Source: Labilibaculum sp. (GTDB lineage Bacteria > Bacteroidota > Bacteroidia > Bacteroidales > Marinifilaceae). Taken from it: DNA of 5,588 nt. The notes below the pieces were generated by a model that saw only the letters and a program-made list of their open reading frames with translations, made no database searches and was not told where the DNA came from. This document shows positions 1 through 5,588 of the stretch, piece after piece. Positions within the stretch are counted from its first letter, which is position 1, and every line of letters begins with the position of its first letter. A program made the translations under genes and the position numbers. The stretch spans positions 1 to 5,588 of the forward strand of contig JADGFH010000423.1 of the NCBI GenBank assembly GCA_016743925.1, in the 5' to 3' direction.

Positions 1-42
1 CCGCAAAGATTATTTACTTTTAAAAATTGATAAATAACAAAA
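1..42 (+). other. Leader of the GH110 gene, possibly overlapping the end of an upstream gene
   Basis: This short AT-rich stretch ends in an A-rich run directly before the start codon and has no purine-rich Shine-Dalgarno sequence, as is common in Bacteroidota. All three forward frames are open from the window edge to stops at 21-23, 28-30 and 35-37. An upstream gene could therefore end here within about 5-20 bases of the GH110 start, which would make the two an operon. The possible tails (for example PQRLFTFKN or RKDYLLLKIDK) are too short to identify, so no upstream gene is called. TACTTTTA at 15-22 is one mismatch from the TAnnTTTG -7 box, but its upstream partner would lie outside the window. 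Confidence 0.3.
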
Positions 43-1887
43 ATGAAGCAAATTTCTTTACTATTAATTATTGTTTGTGGTCTTTTATCTGGATCTCAAG
101 TTCATGCTAAATCAGCTTATACTAATGCTTCTAAGCGAAAAACGGTATTGTCAAATACTTCATATTATATCAATCCTGTTTCGGGAAATGATTTGAATTC
201 GGGACTTGATAAAAAACAAGCTTGGAAGTCTTTTATCCCAGCAAATCATATCGTTTTTTCTGAAGGATGTAAGATTCAAGTAATAGAATCAGGTGATCTC
301 CATGAATCATTACACCTTATGGCAAATGGCACTAAAAATGCACCGGTAGAAATTCATTTTGCTCCTGGGAAATATAATTTTTTCCCTGCAAATGCATTGA
401 AAAAGAAGTTCCATATTTCAAACACCAATGATTCACCCGATTCCTTAAAGATGGTGGCGTTTTATTTGCAAGATTCTCAAAACATCAAAATAATTGGAAA
501 TAATACTGAATTTATCTTTCGGGGAAAAGTAATAGAAATGTCCATAGATGAATGTCAGCAAGTCGATATCGAAGGGATTAACTTTGATTACTTTCGACCA
601 ACTGTTTCAGAATTCACCGTCCTTAATGTAAATCAAAATTCGGCCGATGTTCAAGTTCATCAAGACTCCAATTATAAAATTGAAAATGAAAAGCTCATTT
701 GGCTAGGAGAAGGATGGCATCATAAGATTCAGTCACACGGACAAGTTTATAATCCGTTTGAAGAAACACTGCAAAGGAAAAATTTACCCATTAAACAATT
801 AAGATTTTCTGATATTGGTGATCATCAGGTTCGTATCCATTTTGCAAAGAATCCTGGTTTTAAGGCTGAACTTGTTTTTCAAAATCGAAACGTATTTCGT
901 GACTATTGTGGATTTTTTACCAGACACAGTAAAAATATTAGATGGAAAAATGTGAATGTCTACTTTATGCATGGAATGGGCTTTGTTTCACAATTCTCTG
1001 AAAATATATCATTCGATGGGCTTAATGTTCAACCACGTGCGAATTCTAAGAGAACATGTTCTGCCTGGGCAGATATACTCCATTTTTCTGGATGTAAAGG
1101 AAACCTTGAAGTTAAAAACTGTATCCTATCAGCTGCCAATGATGATGCTGTTAATGTACATGGTACACATCTTCAAATTGTTGAGCGTGTTTCTGAGAAT
1201 AGCTTAAATGTACGTTTTATGCATCCACAAACTTATGGCTTTAAGCCATTCTTTGTAGGTGATAAAATAGAATTTATTCGATCTAAGAACCTGTTGCCCT
1301 ATGGAAAGAATCGTGTAAAATCTGTAAGAAAGTTAAATGAAAAAGAATTTCAAATTAGCCTTCAGAATCCATTACCCAATAATATTGAAGAAAATGATGT
1401 TATTGAAAATATAAGTTGGACTGCAAATGTTTCGATTTCAGGAACCATAGTTAAGCATATTCCAACTCGAGGATTTTTACTATCCACTCGAGGGAAAGTG
1501 GTAATTGAAAATAACAGCTTCCTAAAAACAATAATGAGTGGGATCTTAATAGCTAACGATGCTAATTACTGGTTCGAATCAGGTTATGTTCGGAATGTTG
1601 AAATTAAAAATAATAATTTCAAATTATGTGGAGAGCCAGTGATCAACATCCATCCCGAGGTATTGGAAACGAGTGATGCAAAAAAAGTACATAAGAATAT
1701 CCGGATAAAAGGAAACCAGTTTATGCTTAAAAATAGAGAACTGTTATCTGCCCAAAGCACTGAGAATTTACATTTATTAAACAATCAAATTAAACTAACC
1801 GGAAGCTTAACAGTTGAGCAGCTTTGTAAGCTAAAATCCTGTGAGAATGTACGGATCAATGACAACACCATAACTAAAGGTGATTAA
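43..1887 (+). CDS. Secreted GH110-family exo-alpha-1,3-galactosidase (right-handed parallel beta-helix)
   Basis: The likely product is a 614-residue exo-acting glycoside hydrolase of family GH110. Known members are inverting enzymes that remove terminal alpha-1,3-linked galactose, from blood-group-B-type glycans or from carrageenan-derived oligosaccharides. Residues 1-22 form a type I signal peptide (lysine, hydrophobic stretch, VHA before the cut) with no lipobox, so the protein is periplasmic or secreted. The mature protein opens with YYINPVSGNDLNSG (41-54), a typical beta-helix entry strand. Family hallmarks follow: HGMGFVSQF (310-318), CSAWADILHFSGC (339-351), AANDDAVNVHGTHL (364-377), the paired TRG motifs (475-477, 482-484) and WFESGYVR (510-517). 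D344, D367 and D368 are spaced +23/+24, matching the three catalytic aspartates reported for characterised GH110 enzymes as I recall them. The length is near the family norm and no key motif is broken. A strong terminator follows about 100 bases after the stop. The subfamily (B-antigen-restricted or also active on linear alpha-1,3-galactosides) cannot be told from motifs alone. Confidence 0.9.
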   Translation: MKQISLLLIIVCGLLSGSQVHAKSAYTNASKRKTVLSNTSYYINPVSGNDLNSGLDKKQAWKSFIPANHIVFSEGCKIQVIESGDLHESLHLMANGTKNAPVEIHFAPGKYNFFPANALKKKFHISNTNDSPDSLKMVAFYLQDSQNIKIIGNNTEFIFRGKVIEMSIDECQQVDIEGINFDYFRPTVSEFTVLNVNQNSADVQVHQDSNYKIENEKLIWLGEGWHHKIQSHGQVYNPFEETLQRKNLPIKQLRFSDIGDHQVRIHFAKNPGFKAELVFQNRNVFRDYCGFFTRHSKNIRWKNVNVYFMHGMGFVSQFSENISFDGLNVQPRANSKRTCSAWADILHFSGCKGNLEVKNCILSAANDDAVNVHGTHLQIVERVSENSLNVRFMHPQTYGFKPFFVGDKIEFIRSKNLLPYGKNRVKSVRKLNEKEFQISLQNPLPNNIEENDVIENISWTANVSISGTIVKHIPTRGFLLSTRGKVVIENNSFLKTIMSGILIANDANYWFESGYVRNVEIKNNNFKLCGEPVINIHPEVLETSDAKKVHKNIRIKGNQFMLKNRELLSAQSTENLHLLNNQIKLTGSLTVEQLCKLKSCENVRINDNTITKGD

Positions 1888-1987
1888 TTGAATAGTATTG
1901 AACCGTAACTATCGATGGCCTAGTAGACAAACTACACTTGTTGGCATAAGGGGCAAGACTGATCATTAGTGTTATGTGGCCCTCAAC
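1888..1987 (+). other. 3' untranslated region of the GH110 gene with short inverted repeats
   Basis: These 100 bases lie between the GH110 stop and its terminator and appear richer in G and C than the flanking gap. Short complementary pairs are visible: GTAG/CTAC (1923-1926 with 1932-1935), CTTG/CAAG (1937-1940 with 1954-1957) and CATAA/TTATG (1945-1949 with 1972-1976). The last two overlap, so they would be alternative folds. I recognise no known RNA family, tRNA or riboswitch. The stretch may simply be the transcript tail, or it could be released as a 3'-derived small RNA that uses the adjacent terminator. Confidence 0.35.
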
Positions 1988-2022
1988 AAAAAACACCTAA
2001 TCAAATGATTAGGTGTTTTTTT
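1988..2022 (+). terminator. Strong intrinsic terminator after the GH110 gene, possibly bidirectional
   Basis: A perfect inverted repeat has arms at 1988-2003 and 2006-2021. The GC-containing core CACCTAATC (1994-2002) pairs with GATTAGGTG (2007-2015) around a four-base AAAT loop. Seven T residues follow at 2016-2022. Six A residues precede the stem at 1988-1993, so the element would also read as a hairpin plus U tract on the opposite strand. It ends GH110 transcription and separates that unit from the genes downstream. Confidence 0.9.
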
Positions 2023-2311
2023 ATGCCTTTATTAAGAAAAAAAGCTTTCGTAGCTATAAGTTCTGATTTATCATTACTCAATCAGGCAAGCGAAATGCTT
2101 GATCATATGGTGAGTATGTAAATCGAAGAGCAAATTAAATCTAATTACGAAAGAGTACAATTGTGTCACGAAAGAGATTAGTGCTTGCACAAATGAGGAT
2201 ATTTCACAAACGCATGGTATCATTTATATACAAACAAACTTGATAAGAAATGAATTTTAAAGGAAATAAAACTTGACTGCTTTGACAGCCTTATACTTAT
2301 GTAATTTTTAT

Positions 2312-2319
2312 TAACTTTG
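2312..2319 (+). promoter_or_regulatory. Candidate Bacteroidota -7 promoter box (TAACTTTG)
   Basis: TAACTTTG matches the TAnnTTTG -7 consensus of the primary sigma factor in Bacteroidota. The usual TTTG-type -33 element is not at the expected spacing: TTTG at 2281-2284 is 27 bases upstream instead of about 19-21. The box is therefore good but the pair is imperfect. If used, transcription would start near 2325 and leave a leader of roughly 190 bases before the 223-residue gene, with the palindrome at 2467-2485 inside the transcript. Confidence 0.35.
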
Positions 2320-2466
2320 GTACTGTTAAGTATTTATTGAGAGATAATGCCCATTCGCAATTAATGATTTTGTGTTCCTTGCAAAAAATGCAAATCTATT
2401 ATTAATACGTACAGATAGTTACTTTCAGTATATCAGTAATTTACAAAAAGAAATAGATAAGTAATA

Positions 2467-2485
2467 TAAAGTACATTGTACTTTA
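2467..2485. promoter_or_regulatory. Perfect 19-bp palindrome, operator-like
   Basis: TAAAGTACA, a central T, then TGTACTTTA forms a perfect dyad whose right edge is 33 bases before the ATG at 2519. The odd-length two-arm symmetry resembles an operator for a dimeric regulator. A nine-base-pair RNA hairpin is unlikely because only one base would remain as a loop unless the inner pairs open. The regulator is unknown and no regulator gene lies in the window. AT-rich DNA produces short palindromes by chance, but nine perfect pairs next to a start codon is notable. Confidence 0.4.
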
Positions 2486-2518
2486 CACATACGTTACCTT
2501 TCATTTAAAAATAACAAA

Positions 2519-3190
2519 ATGAATCGGATAATTATAATAATGCTTCTTTCAATTTTCTCTAATAGTGCCAAGGCTAAATACAGACCTGTGGAGTTATATG
2601 AGATGATCATTAAAGCTGAAAAAATTGTTTATGGAACAATTTCAGAACTAGATTCAACCAGTTTAACTCTGAAAATTGATGGTAGTTTAACTAATGACTC
2701 AGGAATATTAAAAGTAGAGAGGTTTGAAGATTGGACTTGTGCCTCTAGATGGACTCAATATAAAGTTGGCCAGCGAGTGTTTATGTTTTTATCAACTTGG
2801 AAAGGAAAATTAATTACCATGAGTGCTGGTAATGAAGGCGAGTTGCCTATAGTAGATAAGTCCGTGTTTATACATGGGTTTACAATTCCGATTCCACCTC
2901 CTCCTCCTACAAAGGGAGTTGAATTGAGTAATGATTTTCTATACTTTAATGTTGGGCATCATGATGTATATGGAGATAAGTATTATGGAATTGAGTGTGA
3001 GTTGAAAGAATTTATAAGAAACGTTTCATTCATTAGAAAATGTTTTGATTTTGAATATGGACTATACCGCACACATACGAACTGGAAGATTAAGTGTGAA
3101 TCTAAAGAAATTGAACAAATGTCAATTCAGTCGAAGATTATTAAATGGGTCTATGAGAAGCTCAGAAAAACGAGAGGTAACAAAAGCTAA
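2519..3190 (+). CDS. Secreted 223-residue protein of unknown function
   Basis: I cannot assign a function. Residues 1-19 look like a type I signal peptide (N-R, a run of isoleucines and leucines, then AKA before the cut), so the protein is exported. Residues 27-111 show a pattern I recall from uncharacterised Bacteroidota exported proteins: an AEKIVYGTIS strand (33-42), DWTCASRW (71-78), YKVGQRVFMFL (81-91) and AGNEGELPI (103-111). Its beta-rich character loosely recalls small OB-like or NTR-like secreted domains, but that is only an impression. A proline run (P124, then P126-P130) separates this region from a second part containing C160, C175 and C193. With C74 these make four cysteines, enough for two disulfides. 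The last 25 residues are basic. The start at 2519 is supported by the signal peptide and by an A-rich leader much like that of the GH110 gene. It stands between two beta-helix enzymes, behind a terminator and a long gap, and may share a transcript with the next gene 61 bases downstream. Confidence 0.8.
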   Translation: MNRIIIIMLLSIFSNSAKAKYRPVELYEMIIKAEKIVYGTISELDSTSLTLKIDGSLTNDSGILKVERFEDWTCASRWTQYKVGQRVFMFLSTWKGKLITMSAGNEGELPIVDKSVFIHGFTIPIPPPPPTKGVELSNDFLYFNVGHHDVYGDKYYGIECELKEFIRNVSFIRKCFDFEYGLYRTHTNWKIKCESKEIEQMSIQSKIIKWVYEKLRKTRGNKS

Positions 3191-3251
3191 TTTTCCTGGG
3201 CGCTGATGAGTCGTTTGGAAATTAAGTTCAATTAATAAAGAAACTAAAAAA
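3191..3251 (+). other. Short spacer and leader before the 758-residue gene
   Basis: This 61-base spacer has no terminator and no clear TAnnTTTG promoter, so read-through from the 223-residue gene is plausible. It ends in an A-rich run before the ATG, without a Shine-Dalgarno sequence. A weak AT-only inverted repeat, ATTAA/TTAAT, lies in its second half. A CTGATGAG...GAAA string resembles the hammerhead ribozyme core but lacks the required stems. Confidence 0.4.
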
Positions 3252-5528
3252 ATGAAATTAAATATACTTGCAACCCTTATTTTCACATTGTGTCTGGTCG
3301 TGTGTGGTTATAGTCAGGATATCTATGTGACTACCGACGGAAACAACAATAGTTTAGGCACAAAAGATAGTCCTGTTGCATCGCTTGAAGCAGCACGCGA
3401 TTTAATTCGGCAGTACAAGGCAATAAATAATTTACCCAAAGGTGGTATTACTGTGTGGATTGGTAAAGGCCAGTACGATCAGAACAAGCCATTCATTCTA
3501 AATGAGAATGATTCTGGTGAACCAGATGCCTCCATTGTTTGGCGAAAATTAGCAAATGAGCAAGTAAGTATTACTGGAGGGAAACGTATTCCTTCTGAAA
3601 AATTTGAAAAAGTTACCAATAGTTCAATTCTAAAAAGATTATCAAAAAATGCAGCCCAAAATGTGATGAAGATTAACCTTCGGGAATTAAGCATTACTGA
3701 TTTTGGACAAATAAAACAGTACGGACATGCCATGTCTGTTACACCCGCTCCAATAGAGGTTTTCTTTAATCATGAGGCAATGACGTTAGCGCGATATCCA
3801 AATGAAGGTTATCTTAAAATTGGCAAAGTAATAGATCCTGGATCAGTGCCTCGAAATGGTGATTATAGTAATCGAGGTGGGATATTTGAATATACCGATT
3901 CGAGACACGATAAATGGGTCGGACAAAAGGATGTTTGGCTTAAGGGTACTTTTATGTATGGATTTGCCGATGATAATATTTTAGTTGATACAATTGATGC
4001 AAAAAAGAAACAAATCAAACTCGCCATGCCATCTCTATATGGAGTAGGAAGTGGTCGTGATTTCCGACACTATGTAGCATACAATATTCTTGAAGAATTG
4101 GATAGTCCCGGAGAATGGTATGTGGATAAAGAAGCTGGAATTCTCTATTTCTGGCCTCCTAACAATATTAATGATGCTTCCATAATGATTTCGAATTTAG
4201 AAGATCCTATTATTTGCTTAGAGGGTGCCAGTTATGTAACAATTCAGGATTTTACAATTGAAGTTGGAAGAGGTATTGGCATCTATATGGAAAGAGGATC
4301 TAATAATCTGATTGCAGGTTGTACCGTAAGGAATGTAGGTACAAGCGGGATTTTTATGGGGCAAGGTGCAAGGCAAACTTTCCCTTTTGTTACGCACGAC
4401 GATTATGAGGGCGTACCCATATCAAGAAGAGTAGGAAATTTACAAGGCCATATTTATAAATACACAAATTGGGATCGTAAAGCTGGTTCCAATCATAGGA
4501 TTTTAAGTTGCGATGTTTACAATACAGGTTGTGGGGGAATTTATTTAAGTGGAGGAAGTAAAAGTAAATTGATACCAGGCAATAATTACGTGGAGAATTG
4601 CAAAGTACATGATTATAACAGGCGCAACAAATTCCTTTGGTCAGGAATTAATATTGATGGATGTGGAAATAGAATCTCTCACTGCGAAATATTTAATTCC
4701 GAATGGCAAGGGATATATGTGCATGGTAATGAGCATCTGTTTGAGTATAACAACATTCATCATGTAACAACAAATTCTGATGATACTTCGCCTTGGTATA
4801 TTGGTCGCGACCCAAGTGATCGAGGAAATGTTTTACGGTATAATTACTTTCATCATTGTGGAAATCCAAATCGAATGAACATGGGGATTTATTGCGATGA
4901 TTCAAGTACAGATGTCCTAATATTTGGGAATGTATTTTATAAAATGTATACAAAACATGGAATGCTATTCTCCAATAGTGGCTGGGATTTAAAAATGAAG
5001 AACAATATTATAATTGAACCAATTTCTTATACGGCTGAAATATCTGCTCATTATTATACATGGGCTAAGAATGGAGTGCGTGCAGCATTTGGAGAAAAAG
5101 GGCTTTTTAGAAGACGATTATTAGAAAGTGTAAATATTTATCAAAGCCCTTATTCTGAAAAATATCCTGAGTTGATGAATTACCTAAATCCTATTGTTGA
5201 TGGGAAAGAATGGGAAGGAATGCGGGCAAGACGAAATGTACTTAGTAAAAATCTTATTGTAGGTGGACCTGAAAATCCTTTGCATTTAATAGGTGGTGAA
5301 CACGCACAATGTGAATATATTAACAATTATAGAACAGACGAAGATCCAGGTTTTATGGATTATAAGAACGAGAATTTCAACCTTAAACCTAATTCAAAAG
5401 TGTTCAAGGAAATCCCAGGATTTAAAGCTCTTCCCTATAATAAAATGGGATTATATCTGGATCAATACAGAAAAAAACAGATTAAGAAACTCGAAAAGAA
5501 GGTCAAGAAATTAAGCACATACCCATAA
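3252..5528 (+). CDS. Secreted right-handed beta-helix protein, probable glycoside hydrolase (GH141-like)
   Basis: This 758-residue exported protein is probably a polysaccharide-degrading enzyme. Residues 1-22 form a type I signal peptide (cut after GYSQ; the C18 context is not a lipobox). The opening IYVTTDGNNNSLGTKDSP (24-41) followed by SLEAARDLIR (44-53) is the usual entry of large beta-helix carbohydrate enzymes. NDSGEPDASIVWR (86-98) and VSITGGKRI (105-113) follow, then PIEVFFNHEAMTLARYPNEG (167-186) and DSPGEWYVD...GILYFWPP (284-303), an inserted beta-sandwich-like region. The beta-helix coils run from about 313 to 590. Conserved-looking acidic sites are D510/D511, GRD (518-520) with RGNVLRYNYFHH (524-535), and GIYCDD (545-550). 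The C-terminal part has DPGFMDY (698-704) and PGFKALP (722-728), then a lysine-rich tail. The layout resembles GH141 (alpha-L-fucosidase and xylanase activities known) and more loosely GH120. The beta-helix fold is secure, but the family and substrate are inference, and a lyase cannot be excluded. No type IX sorting domain or dockerin is seen. Confidence 0.8.
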   Translation: MKLNILATLIFTLCLVVCGYSQDIYVTTDGNNNSLGTKDSPVASLEAARDLIRQYKAINNLPKGGITVWIGKGQYDQNKPFILNENDSGEPDASIVWRKLANEQVSITGGKRIPSEKFEKVTNSSILKRLSKNAAQNVMKINLRELSITDFGQIKQYGHAMSVTPAPIEVFFNHEAMTLARYPNEGYLKIGKVIDPGSVPRNGDYSNRGGIFEYTDSRHDKWVGQKDVWLKGTFMYGFADDNILVDTIDAKKKQIKLAMPSLYGVGSGRDFRHYVAYNILEELDSPGEWYVDKEAGILYFWPPNNINDASIMISNLEDPIICLEGASYVTIQDFTIEVGRGIGIYMERGSNNLIAGCTVRNVGTSGIFMGQGARQTFPFVTHDDYEGVPISRRVGNLQGHIYKYTNWDRKAGSNHRILSCDVYNTGCGGIYLSGGSKSKLIPGNNYVENCKVHDYNRRNKFLWSGINIDGCGNRISHCEIFNSEWQGIYVHGNEHLFEYNNIHHVTTNSDDTSPWYIGRDPSDRGNVLRYNYFHHCGNPNRMNMGIYCDDSSTDVLIFGNVFYKMYTKHGMLFSNSGWDLKMKNNIIIEPISYTAEISAHYYTWAKNGVRAAFGEKGLFRRRLLESVNIYQSPYSEKYPELMNYLNPIVDGKEWEGMRARRNVLSKNLIVGGPENPLHLIGGEHAQCEYINNYRTDEDPGFMDYKNENFNLKPNSKVFKEIPGFKALPYNKMGLYLDQYRKKQIKKLEKKVKKLSTYP

Positions 5529-5588
5529 CAATATCAAAATGTAATATAGGTTTTGTGGGTAATCAAACTTAATTAGATTTTGTTACAC
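5529..5588 (+). other. Tail downstream of the 758-residue gene, weak hairpin only
   Basis: No gene start is visible before the window ends. ACCCATAA (5521-5528, overlapping the stop) can pair with TTGTGGGT (5553-5560) through eight pairs, one of them G-U, around a 24-base loop. There is no T tract after it, so it is a poor intrinsic terminator. Transcription may continue into a further gene beyond the window. Confidence 0.25.

Larger units (their letters stand above)
2023..2518. other. Non-coding gap with promoter-like and operator-like elements
   Basis: I see no convincing gene here on either strand in about 500 bases. The longest plausible reading is a 32-codon frame at 2023-2121 that starts directly at the terminator edge, lacks a credible ribosome-binding context and looks random. 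Small symmetrical elements are CAAGC/GCTTG (2087-2091 with 2097-2101, loop GAAAT) and TTGCA/TGCAA (2379-2383 with 2389-2393, loop of five A). A nine-base direct repeat ACGAAAGAG occurs at 2147-2155 and 2168-2176, 21 bases apart. The stronger candidates, a -7 box and a 19-bp palindrome, are listed separately. The length fits a regulatory region plus a long 5' leader for the 223-residue gene. Confidence 0.6.

Noticed and set aside
956..1207. An 83-codon open frame inside the GH110 gene
   Set aside because: It overlaps the GH110 catalytic motifs in another frame and has no independent support; it is a shadow of the real gene.
2023..2178. A 32-codon frame followed after one TAA by 19 more in-frame codons, possibly a small gene or a broken gene remnant
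   Set aside because: It starts at the edge of the terminator, lacks a convincing initiation context, resembles no protein I know, and open stretches of this length are expected by chance at this base composition.
2273..2297. TTGAC, TTGACA and TATACT strings resembling an E. coli-type sigma-70 promoter
   Set aside because: The spacings between them (about 4 or 13 bases) are far from the needed 16-18, and Bacteroidota use a different promoter consensus.
3191..3251. A hammerhead-ribozyme-like core (CTGATGAG followed by GAAA and an ATTAA/TTAAT pair)
   Set aside because: The bases between the two core motifs do not form stem II, and the sequence before CTGATGA does not pair with the sequence after the presumed cleavage site. 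Only the short stem after GAAA is possible, so this is most likely chance.
3479..3733. A reverse-strand 84-codon open frame inside the beta-helix gene
   Set aside because: It lies wholly within a well-supported forward gene and has no recognisable features.
4693..4953. A reverse-strand 86-codon open frame rich in histidine and tyrosine
   Set aside because: The composition is explained by reading the complement of repetitive Asn/His-rich beta-helix coils; it has no supporting context.
5521..5560. A hairpin overlapping the end of the third gene as a terminator
   Set aside because: The stem is short with a wobble pair, the loop is long, and no T tract follows.

Overview
The window looks like a piece of a polysaccharide- or glycan-degradation region from a member of the Bacteroidota. 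The evidence is the AT-rich composition, A-rich leaders without clear Shine-Dalgarno sequences (the first two start codons share an AAATAACAAAA-type leader), exported proteins, and two large right-handed parallel beta-helix enzymes on the same strand. A marine or host-associated polysaccharide specialist would fit, but genus and habitat cannot be fixed from this sequence.

Layout, all on the + strand: (1) 43-1887 encodes a secreted 614-residue GH110-type exo-alpha-1,3-galactosidase. It is the best-supported functional call, because the three family catalytic aspartates are present with the right spacing (D344, D367, D368). (2) 1888-1987 is a 3' untranslated stretch with several short inverted repeats, ending in a strong symmetrical terminator at 1988-2022. 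(3) 2023-2518 is non-coding. It holds one good Bacteroidota-type -7 box (2312-2319) and a perfect 19-bp palindrome (2467-2485) just before the next gene. (4) 2519-3190 encodes a secreted 223-residue protein of unknown function. It has a WTCA...GQ...FL...GNEGE pattern, four cysteines after the signal peptide and a run of five prolines. (5) 3252-5528 encodes a secreted 758-residue beta-helix protein, probably a glycoside hydrolase resembling GH141, with a lysine-rich C-terminal tail.

The two beta-helix enzymes probably act outside the cytoplasm on a complex glycan. GH110 would remove terminal alpha-1,3-galactose, as in B-antigen-type glycans or carrageenan-derived oligosaccharides, and the larger protein would cleave another linkage, possibly fucose- or xylose-containing. 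No SusC/SusD pair, sulfatase or regulator lies in the window, so the substrate is inference. The terminator, long gap, candidate promoter and operator-like palindrome suggest that the 223-residue gene starts a separate transcription unit, which may run on across 61 bases into the third gene. I found no RNA gene of a known class, mobile element or CRISPR array, and no clear evidence of a wholly new system. The least explained elements are the 223-residue secreted protein with its palindrome, and the unassigned 758-residue enzyme.
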